A stretch of 64,000 bases of DNA from Heracleum sosnowskyi (GCA_030848705.1 CM061238.1:29356655-29420654); one strand, 5' to 3'. Counted from the first letter of the stretch, positions 11,122 through 23,170 are shown. Translations and numbers: made by a program. Notes: generated from the sequence alone by a model not told the origin.

Positions 11122-14100
11122 TTACGAAAGTTGTATTAGTTCATCAACATCATCTTGAATGTAACTAGTAGGCATGTCTTCCTCATCAACATCCGGAAAA
11201 TTGGGCATATAGAAGTCATTCTCAAGTTCTACTTCTACAGATGCCTCATTTTCATACACATTGTCTTCATAGTAATTTTTCTCCGGTAACTTCAAGACAA
11301 CGGACCATGATTTATCAAGAGGATCATCAATGTAACAAACTTGTTTAACATGTTTTGCCAATACAAATGGATCATCTAAAAAGCCCAACCTATTCAAATT
11401 TACTAATGTATATCCCAAGTCGTCTACCTTCGTGCCTATGTTCATATCTACCCACTTACAATGAAAAATAGGGACCCTAAGGTAATTATAGTCCAACTCC
11501 CATATACTTGTTATAACTCCGTAATATGTATGTGATGCGTGCTCAATGTTTTTATCCTTACCGTGCACAACCATTGTATCGGCTTCTACACACACACCAC
11601 TGCACTGAACCTGACGCATGTCATCACGTTCCCTGGTACTAAAGGTAACCCCATCCATTCTGTATCCGCTGAATGTAGGAACATCTTTGTTGGGTTCGTC
11701 TGCGATCCATATTATCTCGTTTGATAACTCTTTTTTGTCTTCCAAATCTGATGCAATCTGAAAAAAAATAAACAAATTGTAAAATGATTCATGTGAGCTA
11801 GGTTGTTGTAAAAAAATCACAAAAGTATTATTAAACTCACATAATACCTTTTCTTTAAACCATTTAGGGAATGTCTCATTCTGCTTGTTCTTTAACCACA
11901 TTTCATCATTTTCATGTTCCGGATATTTGGTCATTAAAAATGCCATGTGTTCACTGGAGTCATTAAAAATGACATAAGAAATGCATGCAAATAAATAAAA
12001 TAAAGAAATTAAATTCATGGCTTACTTGAAAAATGGTATAACTGCAGTAGTATTCTGGAGAACACACAAATGTGCTACGTGCAAATCAGTCCTACTCGGG
12101 GTTATTATGGTTGCACCCGATAATGGCCTGCAGATGGCATCCTTAGTATGTCTACCAGCTTTCGGTACCCCGATAGTTGTTCCTTCGTCATGGTCCACCA
12201 AACATTCCACCGCCTCTTCTGCTATATAGGCCTCCGCAATACAACCTTCTGCACGAGCCCGATTCTTTATATATCCCTTGAATGTCTTCATGTATCTCTC
12301 AAAAGGATACATCCACCTAAGGAAAATTGGTCCACAGAGCTCAACTTCTCGTACAAGATGCACCGATATATGAAACATTAGATCAAACAAGGAAGGGGGG
12401 AAGTGTTTTTCAAGCTGGCATAAAGTAATTACCAATTCCGATTGCATTTTCTCCAACTTATCAGGCTCAATAACTTTACTACAAATTGCCTTAAAGAAGA
12501 GGCAGAACCTGATAATTGTGTTCCTGACTTTTTTTTGCAATGACGACCGAATTGCAATTGGGAGCAAATGATGCAATATCATATGGCAGTCATGAGATTT
12601 CATTCCAGTAAGTCTAAGAGTTTCCATTGAAACTAGACTCCTAACATTAGAACAAAAACCATCAGGCAACTTCATGTTAAGAAAGGAAGAGTAGACAACC
12701 TTTTTTTCGGAATGAGTCAAATTCCAAGATGCTAATGGTAACTTCTCCTTTTTCCCTGGATTTTTTTGCCTCAACTCGGTTTTTATTCCCATTTCAGCCA
12801 TGTCAATACGGACAGATTCTTTGTCTTTTGTTTTCTTTGGTATATTAAGCATGGTGCCAAGTAAAGCTTCGCATATATTTTTCTCAATGTGCATCACATC
12901 GAGAACATGTCTAACCGGTAGAAACTTCCAGTACTCAAGCTCAAAGAATATAGATACCTTTTTCCAAATAGGTCGAACATCACCTTTCTTTAATCGAGGT
13001 TGGCATTGTGTCTTACCATAGACATGGCCCTTCAAATGTTGTACTCTTTGAAGCACCTCCTCTCCGGTTAGGGGAATTGGAGCAGTTTCCTTTTCCACGG
13101 TGTTATCAAAATCTTGTTTCTGTCGGCGATATGGATGATGACGGGGCAACCACCTCCGATGCCTCATGACCACACACTTACGACAATTAACTAGCCTTGT
13201 AGCTTTTGTGTTATCAACGCATACAGGACACCCGTTATAACCCTTGATAATGTTGCCCGACAAATTGCCATAGGCTGGATAATCGCTGATTGTCCATAAC
13301 AAAATGCCTCTAAGCAAAAAATACTCCTTCTTGTATGCGTCGTACACTTGTTTCCCATGCCACAACTTTTTTAAATCTTCCATAAGTGGTTGAAGGAACA
13401 CATCGATATCATTGCCGGGCTGAGTTGGTCCAGATATTAACAAACATAGCATAATATATTTCCTCTTCATAGAAAGCCATGGTGGAAGATTGTAAATTGT
13501 CAACAAAACTGGCCAACATGAGTAATCAACATTTGTGTTATAGAACGGATTAAATCCATCGGACGATAAAGCTAACCGGAGGTTTCTAGGATCCGAAGAA
13601 AACTCAGGCCACTTAGCGTCAACTTCCTTCCATGTCTGTGCATCTGCAGGATGTCTCATTTTACCATCCTTCAATCTCTCCGTGTCATGCCAAATCAACT
13701 CCTTGGCTGTTTGAGGTGAACTGAACAAATTCCTCAAACGTGGTATTAACGGAAAATACCAGAGAACCTTGGCAGGAACCCCTTCCAATTCATCCCCATT
13801 TTTATTCAACTTCCATCTAGAGGCCTCACAAATGCGGCACCTGGTCGCATCTTCATCTCTATCTCCACGGTATATTAAACAATCATTTGGGCAAACGTGT
13901 ATTTTTTCATACTCCATTCCCAAAGCACACAAGCTTTTTTTAGCTTCACTGAAAGAAGAAGGGAAGTTGTTGCCTTTTGGAAGCATAGACCCAACCAAAA
14001 GAAGAATTTCTGAGAAGCCAGAATCAGAGATTTGATATTTTGCTTTCAAGTTATATAATTTTACTAAAGCCTTCATCTTTGTAAATCCTTCGCATCCCGG

Positions 14101-14502
14101 ATAGAGGGGTTCATGTTCAGATTGTATATGGTTAAATACATCCGAGGAATCTAGGGAAACGTCATCTGCATTGTCATCGGTATCACCGGCATTCTCTGTT
14201 TTCATCGGTTTTTGATCTACAGATTGTGAAGAACTAGAAGTATCTTCAGCGGCATGCTGACTTTCTCCCGTACTTACCTCCCCGTGCCAAATCCAACACG
14301 TGTAGCTCTGATCGATGCCATTCTGGAAAAGATGGCCCCTCACAATTCGAGCTTTCCATGATTTACTATGTGCACATTTTAGACAGGGGCAACTGATTTT
14401 ATTTCCATCATGTCCATTCTCCAGTGCAAACATCAACAATCCGTCCACTCCTCTTTGGAACTCTTTTGTTCTTCTATCAGCATTCATCGAAGACTTGTCC
14501 AT
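11122..14502 (-). CDS. TNP2-type CACTA transposase
   Basis: Catalytic transposase of the CACTA element. Exons 14502-12026, 11953-11848 and 11757-11122 join in phase to 1072 codons plus stop. Introns are GTAAGC...CTCCAG (72 nt) and GTATTA...TTTCAG (90 nt). The N-terminal 75 residues form the Transpos_assoc zinc-binding domain (CPCLKCAH). The TNP2 core (Transposase_21) covers about residues 270-470, including DGFNPF and GCPVCVDNT. A DUF4218 domain follows at about 600-720, and exon 3 encodes DUF4216 and an acidic tail. The ATG at 14502 begins MDKSSMNADRR, usual for the family. No stop or frameshift is visible. It is transcribed divergently from the Ulp1 gene. Confidence 0.9.
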
Positions 14503-15363
14503 CTTTTAAAATAAAAAAAACAAATGTAATCAGCACATAGTAACACTAACAAACACAATTTCAAACTAACGTAACACTAACACAATTTACTTGTTAAAAT
14601 CAACAAACACTAACACATACATTTAGTTTAGCATAATAGAAGCTAATTTCTATTATGTGGATTTTTGACCATTATCCTATTCCTGTTTAAAGATAGCACT
14701 AAAGGTGAAAATTGATGATTAATGAAAACTGGTAAGCTTTGATTTTGAAGTCAATCAAGGGAGACAGAGTTGGAGCATATATAATAGACTAATTTCTAAG
14801 ACAAACAAACACAATTTCAAACTAACACTAACACAATTTCTCAGATCCCCAAATACAAGTATGAACCCTAATTTCAAATTTTTGAAACAAATTTCATCAA
14901 AAATACCTTAATGGAGATGTCGATGGAGCTCGTTGAAACTACGAAGATGGAGCTGCTTCAAAACTACGAAGATGAGATGCAAGGACGGAGGTGTCGCAGG
15001 GTAGTGGAGTGAAGATGGTACAGAGGTGGAGCACAGAGGACAGAGGTGGAGCACAGAGCACAGGTGGACGGAGGTGGAGGTGGACGGAGGACGACGGAGG
15101 TGGAGGTGAATTGACGGAGGAGGACGAAGGAGGACAGAGGTGGAGGTGATTGAAAAGTGGGTGTAAAACTTAAGTTCAGATGTTCAGACAAATATCTCGA
15201 TGACATATATTAATGTGTCATTTTGTCGAGCTAAATTAGTTTTAATAACTTTTAAAAATATAATTGTTTGATCATATATAAAATTAAACTCATTTTCCTA
15301 ATCGATTTAAATATAATTATTTATTTTATTTATTTTATTTTTTTAATTTTGAAATATTTATCA
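14503..15363. other. Upstream region of TNP2 gene
   Basis: Noncoding. It contains a GA/GGAGGT-rich stretch (about 14980-15150) made of repeated GGACGGAGGTGGAGGT-like units and otherwise AT-rich DNA. The proline-rich minus ORF here is a by-product of the repeat. The transposase promoter should lie in this region or in the satellite next to it. Confidence 0.5.
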
Positions 15364-15845
15364 AAACGGTCAAACCTGGGTTTGACCGTACATTCACCTG
15401 GTCAACCGTACCTGTTTATGACTACCTGGGTTTGACCGTACATTCACCTGGTCAACCGTACCTGTTTAGGACTAAACGGTCAAACATGGGTTTGACCGTA
15501 CATTCACCTGGTCAACCGTACCTGTTTAGGGGTTAACGGTCAAACCTGGGTTTGACCGTACATTCACCTGGTCAACCGTACCTGTTTAGGGGTTAACGGT
15601 CAAACCTGGGTTTGACCATACATTCACCTGGTCAACCGTACCTGTTTAGGGGTTAACGGTCAAACCTGGGTTTGACCGTACATTCACCTGGTCAACCGTA
15701 CCTGTTTAGGGGTTAACGGTCAAACCTGGGTTTGACCGTACATTCACCTGGTCAACCGTACCTGTTTAGGACTAAACGGTCAAACCTGGGTTTGACCGTA
15801 CATTCACCTGGTCAACCGTACTTGTTTAGGGGTTAACGGTCAAAC
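15364..15845. repeat. 60-bp satellite array with palindromic core, about 8 copies
   Basis: Tandem units of about 60 bp, one copy near 15424 shortened. Each has a near-perfect palindrome (arms CGGTCAAACC and GGTTTGACCG around TG) and a second GGTCAACC further along. Each full unit therefore carries three TTGACC/GGTCAA cores. Copies are nearly identical, differing mainly in the last bases (GGACTAA versus GGGGTTA). The array lies between the divergent transposase and Ulp1 genes. Confidence 0.9.
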
Positions 15846-16044
15846 CCTAAACCCTTAACCCTAAACCCTAAACCCTAAACCCTAAACCCTTAACCCTAAA
15901 CCCTAAACCCTTAACCCTAAACCCTAAACCCTAAACCCTTAACCCTAAACCCTTAACCCTAAACCCTAAACCCTAAACCCTTAACCCTAAACCCCAAACC
16001 CTAAACCCTTAACCCTAAACCCCAAACCCTAAACCCTAAACCCT
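15842..16044. repeat. Interstitial telomere-like repeat block (AAACCCT/TAACCCT)
   Basis: About 200 bp of AAACCCT and CCCTTAACCCT units, i.e. plant telomere heptamers mixed with an octamer-like variant. It follows the 60-bp satellite without a gap and is internal to the CACTA element, not at a chromosome end. Confidence 0.93.
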
Positions 16045-16370
16045 ATGGACATACCGGACTATGGATCTTTGAGACCGTATGGCACGGGCTTCGAAATCCC
16101 GGTTGGAGAATATGGGTACAATTAAGAGGGGCGTAGTCCTGTTTAGGACTAAACGGTCAAACCTGTGTTTGACCGTACATTCACCTGGTCAACCGTACCT
16201 TTTTAGTACTAAACGGTCAAACCTGGGTTTGACCGTACATTCACCTGGTCAACCGTACCTGTTTAGGGGTTAACGGTCAAACCCTAAACCCTATGGACAT
16301 ACCGGACTATGGATCTTTGAGACCGTACGACCCGGGCTTCGAAATCCCGGTTGGAGAATATGGGTACAGT
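16045..16370. repeat. Second satellite copies flanked by duplicated 75-bp segment
   Basis: A segment starting CCCTATGGACATACCGG and ending GGAGAATATGGGTACA occurs at about 16041-16119 and again at about 16289-16367. Between them lie two more copies of the 60-bp satellite and a remnant of the telomere-like block. This looks like a local duplication of the array with its right flank. Confidence 0.8.
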
Positions 16371-16539
16371 TATTTTACATTAATATTTTCATATTTTTTA
16401 TTAATATTTTAGAATATTTTAATATTTTATATTAATATTTTATATCAGCCCACATAAAATATTACACATAAATATTTATTTCTAAAATTTACTAATTAAA
16501 AAAAATAAATATTATATCTTAATATACGTTACAATACTT

Positions 16540-17096
16540 ACATAATCACAACATCTCCCTCCCCCCAGAATCACTCCCCCCAAAATCGTTTCCCCAAATT
16601 TTCATTCCCCCTCTTTTCCCCAAATTTTCCCCCCCAATTGACCTAATATCCCTCCCCCCAAAATCGAGAGCTCACTTTCCAATCTCAGTTTCTCCGCCTC
16701 CGCCTCTTTTCCCCAATATTTCCCCCCAATTGACCTAAATCCCTCCCCCTAAATCACTCCCCCAAAATCGAGAGCTCACTCAGGTATTCCACAACTCATC
16801 CCCCTCTCCCTCCCTAGATCGTCGCTCTCTCTCTCTCTCTCTCTCTCCCTCTCTCTCTCCATCTCTCTTTCTGTTATATGCTTATGGATACTATGATATA
16901 TGGTTATGCATGCTCTTAAATCGATCTCTACCTCTCTCTCTCTCTATCTCTCCCTCCCCCTCTCTCTGTCTCTCCCTCTATGTCTCTCTCTCTCTGTCTA
17001 TCCCTCTCTCTCTCCATCCCTCTCTCTCTCCATCCCTCTCTCTCTCTATATCTCTCCCTGCCTCCCTCTCTCCCTCTGTCCCTCTCTCTCTCTCAT
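16540..17096. repeat. Pyrimidine-rich tract (C-rich then CT microsatellite)
   Basis: C/T-rich DNA: short CCCCCC blocks at 16550-16770, then long CTCTCT runs broken by CCCT from about 16820 to 17096. It lies 250-800 bp upstream of the Ulp1 gene start. Plant promoters and 5' leaders often carry such CT tracts; a promoter role is inference. Confidence 0.75.
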
Positions 17097-17184
17097 TATG
17101 TTTAGCTTAATTAGTTTTGTTTTGTTTTTGTTATGTATTGTTGGGATTGATTTACTGAATTAAGCTCCCTCAAAGATTTTTTTT

Positions 17185-17250
17185 GCCGTCGTAAAATCAT
17201 CATCTATTCGACTTCACATCAGGTGCAATAGATGATGATTTTACAACGGC
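17185..17250 (+). promoter_or_regulatory. 24-bp-arm hairpin upstream of Ulp1 gene
   Basis: Inverted repeat with arms 17185-17208 and 17227-17250, one mismatch in 24, and an 18-nt loop. It lies 92 bp before the start codon at 17342, so it may sit in the 5' leader. Confidence 0.6.
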
Positions 17251-17341
17251 ATAAGCAATCTTGTGGAATGTAATATGCTTAGTGTAATATGCTTACATTT
17301 ATATAAATAATTCACTTAACATGTGGTGTTGTAGATTGATC

Positions 17342-20300
17342 ATGAAGCCGAAGAGAAAATCCGCTCCCAAAGCAAGTACGACAACCATTATGAAGGCACT
17401 AAAAAAGAACTCACCGGTTCAGTCTACCCCTGCAGTGAAGAAGACTATGGTTCAGTCTAGCCCTGCAGTGAAGAAGACTATGGTTCAGTCTAGCCCTGCA
17501 GTGAAGAAAATAAAGAAAAAGCCGACGGAGTCATGCCCTGACCTGAAGAATAAGGTGGTGCAGTTTTCCCCTAATCGACCGGTGACACGGGCTCTTTCAG
17601 CATCCCCTGTATCTGTGAAGAAGTCTATTTCAAAGAACCTACAAGCCATTTTATCTAAGAAGAGGAAACGAATGGAGCAACCGTTGGCTACGAAAAAGGA
17701 AACTGGACTGAAGCTTTTAAAGCGCGGACCTGTAACGATGCACAAGATTATTAGGCGTAAGATGTTGGGAGAAAAGCATTTGGTGAGTTTCAATGAAAAG
17801 GGTCAGCCTTACGGTAAAGCAGCCACGGAAATGGAATCTTATATTGGTGTTCTTGCGAGAAGTAAAGTCCCAATCTGCTATGCTTCCTGGCTAATTGTTC
17901 CGACTGAAAGGAAAAACAAGATTTGGAAATGTGTGGAGGTAAAACAAATTACATCTTATGAAGTAACTTTTCATTCATGACCACCTATTTAGTTAATACA
18001 TGTATGCTAATTAAAATACTTATCTACGTAGATGGCGTTTGATGTACCACCAACCGCCAAGAAGGTGGTTTTCAAATCTGCGGGCATAAAATGGCGAGAG
18101 TTCAAGAGCCGCTTGTCAACCAAATACGTCCTGCCACACCATGATCAGCTTGATTTGCTACAGTTTCCTCCTGCTGACTACACCTTTATTGAGAAGGATC
18201 ATTGGGACATGTTCGTTGTTGACCGTCTGTCAAAAAAATTTGGTGTAAGTTTTCTTACCATATTTGTTTTTGAATTTCTGAGATTACAAAAATATATAGT
18301 TGAACAGCTTTGTTACTAACATTTTGATCATTGTTCCTTAAGGTGATCCACGAAGAACTCACAAAAAGGAGGAAGTTGAGCGAATATCCTCATAACATGT
18401 CAAGAAAAGGTTATGCTAACCTAGAACAGGAAATGGTTAGTAATCATACATATATCCCTTTCAAACATGCATGATAATTGTGTTTAATTTTACGATGACT
18501 TGTATGTTAAACAATACAATAATACTTTGTTTTACAGATTCTCGCTCTTGGTGATCCTGAGGAATTTGACATAGATCGAGCGGATACGTGGCTCCGTGCG
18601 CGGCAGGATGAAAATGGGAATTATAAGTCTGTAAAAGTTGCAGAAATTGCAAAAGATATTGTAAGTTTTTCATTTATTTTATATTTTGAGTTCTTTCAAT
18701 GTGATATCTATTTTTTTAGTTAACGTACTTATATTTTTTATGTCACTTTTGTAGGAGATAATGAAGAAGAGGGTTAGGGATGGAGAAGTTTCTGTGGAAG
18801 GCACAAGCGATGTCTTGACCAAGGTTCTCGGTAACCCTGAGAAGAAAGGAAGGGTACGTGGACAAGGTACTTATGTCACGCAGTCTACATACTTTAATCT
18901 TCCACGGAAGAAGAAGACCGGCAAGTCAATGGATGAGAGGATTCAGGAGGGCATTAAGAAGTATATGAGAGAGGAATCAGAGAGGATAGTCCGAGAGCGA
19001 GATTCCTTTTGGTCTGCTGAGATTGAAAAGCTGAAAAGTGCTTTATGTGAGAAAATTGATTCTGAAGGTAGTCCAAATATTGGATCTCAGCAAGCAAGTT
19101 GTTCCAAGGGTATCAAGGAGTTGGAGTTGGCAGGTGCAAAGAAGAGACTCAATCTCCTCGAAGGTGATTATAATCTTCCTGAAGGGGATCAAGAGAATGG
19201 GAAGGTTGATGTGGAAGAAAAGAATGAGAAGGTTGTGGAGGGTGGAGAAAGGACTGAGAAGATTGTTGACGTGGTAGAAAAAATTGAGGAGGCTGTTGAG
19301 GGGGTTCATTTGGAGGATGATCAGGAGCTGGTTGTAAATTTGTGTGTGGAAGATGATAATGATACAGAGTGGGGACTGGCAATTAACTCCCCAAATAATA
19401 TTGTTGCACACGCTGCTGTTGATACAAAGAGTCAGATTCTTCATGGGAAACCTTTGACAAAAGAGAATGCCCGAGTCTCTATCACTCGTGTAATTCAAGG
19501 ATCTGAAAAGATTCCTTTTCCAATCCAAGATGAGATCATAACTGTGGAGCAAGCTGTCGGGACTTATATTGCATGGCCAAAAGATCTCATAACGGAATTG
19601 AAGACAACCACTGCCAGACAGAATGGAAGTACAAAGGTTAAATTCGTTGTAATCTATTAAATCATAATTAAAATAAACATATTAGGCAGTTTACTTTAAC
19701 GAACCTAATATATTAGGCAGTTTTCATTCACAATTGTTTTTTAATGTCATATTTCAGGGAAGCAAGAAAAATGGACAAAAGAAGTGGAAGAAGGTGGAAG
19801 ATCTGGGATTAGTCCCAGAGTATTGGGTGGACATTGGTCCTGACTTTCCCCCTGCCATGAAGCGTTTGTGGCTTTGGGCAAAGGATGCCTTGGCGGACGG
19901 CCGAGCATCTACTTTTCTGATATCCGAAGAAGCTTTCGGATCAACTGCTAAGAAGGCTCTTTTTTTGTCGGATATTCATGCTTTGAGCTGTGGGGGTGAG
20001 ATGTCAGGGGGCATCATTTGCTTATACATTAAGTAAGTATCGACGTTCAAAAATTTATTTGACTTTGTAAATAGTTCTTAAATGAAAATGGACTGCTTGT
20101 GTAATGACTTTTTTTATACAGTTTTCTGCAGGTATATTTGAAAAAACACAAGATGACTGATATGATAGCGTTTGTTGATCCTGATAAGATTGGTGCCCTC
20201 GGTTGTGGTAATCCAGCAGAGAGGTCGCGATCCCTATCTCTCAGGTTCAAGAATGCTCAGCCTGGCCAGTATTTTCTCTTACCATATAACTCCGGGTCAG

Positions 20301-21201
20301 TTCTTTTTTTTTTTTTAACACTTATATGCTATCAAGTCTATTAATTTTATAGGAGTGACCATGTGATCTGATTTATTAATATTCATAATTAGAAAATTCA
20401 TTATGAATTTAGATCGGACACAAGAACAGTCGGGGTATATATAATTGAACACAGTTCGTTTAATTTTTTTTTTTATGATTTTATTTATAATTTTATTTTA
20501 TTTAATGTGTGGTGCTAGTGTTAATGTTTTTTAAATGCACACTTTAATATAGTTTAATTTCATGAATTATTAGGAACCATTGGACGCTCACCGCTGTAAA
20601 TCCAGATGCTCAAATCGTTTACCAGATGGATCCTTTGAAGCGCCGAATTACAAGTGAAGAATGGACGGAAGTGGTCGACAAGTGAGTATTTTATATTAAC
20701 TTAATTTCATTTGAGACCACTTCTTAAGTTAAATGTCATAAATTTGATTTACATTATATTTCGTAGTGCCATCAATCTCTATAATGACGATGCGAAGAAG
20801 TTTACCAAAAACAAAATTACATGGGAGAACCTGGCGGTATTATCCTTTTCTTAATTAATTTTTTTTCTATCTCTGAATTCCACAAGGACAGTGTAGACAT
20901 ATAATTAATTCTACATGTTCTTCAGGGAATTCCTCTTCAACCTGGGTCCAAGGACTGTGGCGTGTTTGTGATGCGTTATATGAAGGAGATATGTCTTGAT
21001 AAGGAATTGAAATTTGCTAAGAAGGTAACAATGCATTTTTTTTTCTGATATCCTTGTGTTTTGTGGTGAAGATATATGACTTCCAATACATGTTCCATTT
21101 TGCAGTGGCGACGCAGAAACAACTTGCACTATGGCATGCCTGAGCTTAATGATATAAGGACTGACTTGGCGAATTATATGTTGAAGCACCTGGCTCGTTG
21201 A
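17342..21201 (+). CDS. CACTA-encoded Transposase_24 / Ulp1 (C48) SUMO-protease-like protein
   Basis: Exons 17342-17938, 18032-18244, 18343-18435, 18538-18660, 18755-19636, 19758-20032, 20122-20295, 20574-20681, 20767-20836, 20926-21024 and 21106-21201 join in phase to 909 codons plus stop; all introns are GT-AG. The N-terminus is Lys-rich with three 11-residue repeats (VQSSPAVKKTM type). Residues about 230-345 resemble plant Transposase_24 (HEELTKRRKLSEYPHNMSRK, WLRARQDENGNY). A charged Glu/Val-rich linker follows. The C-terminal 200 residues are an Ulp1 peptidase with His (NHWTL), Asp (QMDPL), Gln (PLQPG) and Cys (KDCGVFVMRY) all present. Ulp1 enzymes remove SUMO. Its target here is unknown. 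An upstream in-frame ATG at 17321 is possible. Confidence 0.85.
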
Positions 21202-21559
21202 ACTGTCGTCTTTTATTGAACTTGGTATTTTGACCTGAACATGTTCTTGGTAGTAGCGGAAATTAAACTTTTAGTCCGTCTCTTTTGTGGATGTGTTCCG
21301 TAAAAATATGACTTATGTATTAGTTGTTTTGGATGTGGATAGACTTTAATTATGTACTTGGTTGGTTGGTTGTGTACGTTTGTTGGTGGTGTTGGCGTTA
21401 TAAGGTGAAAAAATGCTTGTGTAGTTTTGGTTGATGGTATGGTGAATATTGGTCGTAATGGATGGATTGAATTGGTTTCTATTGTTTGTTTCTTGCATTT
21501 TCATTTTATAGTGTAGTTTGGTTTTCTGTCCAGAACCATTGTTTAAGTTGTTTATCAAG

Positions 21560-22298
21560 CAATGCTTTTATTAAAATCTCTTGTGAGAAAATGACTCACA
21601 CAACAGGAAAATAAAAATTACTTAATGTTAACAGTTGTAAAAAATACAAACAAACAACATGTACCATTTAACAAAGTAATGTGGGAGAAGAATACACACT
21701 GCAGGTTACAACCACAAAACTGTTGTCTCTTTTAACAAAGAACAAACACTTAATGTCTATAACCATTGTCTTCATGAACAAATAACAACATGTTATACTC
21801 TGCAAAACCATTGTTTGAAATAATTTCAAACAAGAGTTATATACTAAGAAAGTGTTATCCTTCCTACCGTACAACAACATGCCATATGAGATAACATGTT
21901 GTACATCTAACCATAAAACAAATGGTTTTTTGCTAAGAAACCATTGTCTGTAGTGACATACAACAACATCCTTGAGCAAGTAAAAGATTGTATCTTTTCC
22001 ACTTAAACAATAGGTTTTTTTTCAAAAACCATTGTCTTTCTGCTTAATAACAGCAATATATTCGTTAAAAAGTGTTGCGTTATTGGAGTTTTGACAACAG
22101 GTTTTCAAAGAAGTGTTGTTGTTTCTGGGTATCAGACAACAGTTTTCAGGTGACTTTTACTTGTCTTTCAACTTTCACACAACAGTTTGCCGTGTATTGT
22201 CTGAGGTGTGTATCAGACGACTTCTCAATAGTCAACAGTTTTTGGTATGTTCAGACAACACGTTTTGCCTGTTGTCTATAGCAAAAATCCTTGTAGTG
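21560..22298. repeat. CACTA right subterminal repeat region
   Basis: Mirror of the left subterminal region, with repeated ACAACA, CAGACAAC and CATTGTC motifs up to the terminal CTTGTAGTG. Its short ORFs are not credible genes. Confidence 0.75.
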
Positions 22299-22301
22299 TT
22301 C

Positions 22302-22632
22302 AATTAATTCCAATAATCGTCGTCACCAAGATTGTATCATCCCATACTCTTTGTTTGCCCAATTGAACTTTTTTCTATATCTTTTTTCCATCTTCGAATT
22401 TGTATCACTTTCTTTCTTCAATTTAAACCTCTGTTTACTTCTCATTTTCACCACACCCATAGTCACCATCAGTAACAACCATCACCTCTAAACAAAATCA
22501 TTCTTTACATATATTACTTATAATAAATAACTATATTAACTCAAATCACCAATTCATAATACAAAAATCACCAATATGTGATACAGAACTCACTAATCTG
22601 TAAAATTAAAATCACTAATACACATTTGTGTA
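22302..22632. other. Spacer between two CACTA copies
   Basis: No gene seen. The end (about 22545-22632) resembles the sequence just left of the first CACTA element (about 10255-10330), with repeated ACAAAATCACCAATATG-like phrases. This suggests both copies landed in related repeat DNA. Confidence 0.45.
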
Positions 22633-23170
22633 CACTACAAGAAAAACTGAATCAGACAACATTGATCAGACAACGCTTGAAGAAAAAAGCGTTGGCTAAA
22701 ATTTTCATACAACGGTTTTATTTCACCCTAAAAACGAGTATTGTCTGATCAACATCACTACAACGGGTCAAAAACCGTTGTGTAGTAAATTGAATCAGAC
22801 AAGTCTTTTCTGAAAGCGGTGTTGTGTAAATAATAAGATTTGAGCTTTACAACAACGGTTTTAGAACCATTGTCTAGTTAATCGAATCAGACAAGTCTTT
22901 TTCAAAGCGGTGTTGTGCAAATTAAAAGATTTGTACAACGGTTTTCAAATGTATTGTCTAAAGATGTTTGAGACAATGTTGCGATTAACCGTTAAAATCA
23001 CACAAGTGTTTTTTCTTTGTTTCATGTAATAGCGTTTCAGACAAGGTTGTTCTGTAGTGTTGTCTGAATGTCACCAATCATACAACTGTTTTTCTTATGT
23101 TGTATGTTTATCTTTTAGACATGACTTTTGTTACTAAAACTGTTGTCTAACTCACTGTATTGGAAGAAAA
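22633..23170. mobile_element. Left end of a second CACTA element, truncated
   Basis: Starts CACTACAAGAAAAACTG, followed by dense CAGACAAC/GTTGTCTG subterminal motifs matching the family of the 11.9-kb element. After about 23170 the sequence resembles the interior left side of that element (AACCTACCAAA phrase) and then diverges. No matching right terminus is found downstream, so it is truncated or internally rearranged. Confidence 0.75.

Larger units (their letters stand above)
10408..22298. mobile_element. Complete CACTA (En/Spm-type) transposon, 11.9 kb
   Basis: Left terminus CACTACAAGAAAT at 10408 and right terminus ending CTTGTAGTG at 22298 form CACTA-type inverted ends. A 3-bp target duplication TTC flanks them (10405-10407 and 22299-22301). 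Both subterminal regions carry many short CAGACAAC/GTTGTCTG motifs. Inside are a TNP2 transposase gene on the minus strand and a Transposase_24/Ulp1 gene on the plus strand. Both frames are open across every predicted exon, so the element may be autonomous or recently active. Confidence 0.95.

Noticed and set aside
14964..15206. Proline/serine-rich minus-strand ORF upstream of TNP2
   Set aside because: It is the translation of a GGAGGTGGA-type repeat with no start context or family match.
15842..16044. True chromosome end or fusion point
   Set aside because: The block is internal to a bounded CACTA element and followed by transposon genes.
16900..17163. Ser/Leu-rich ORFs in the CT tract
   Set aside because: Pure translation of a CTCTCT microsatellite.
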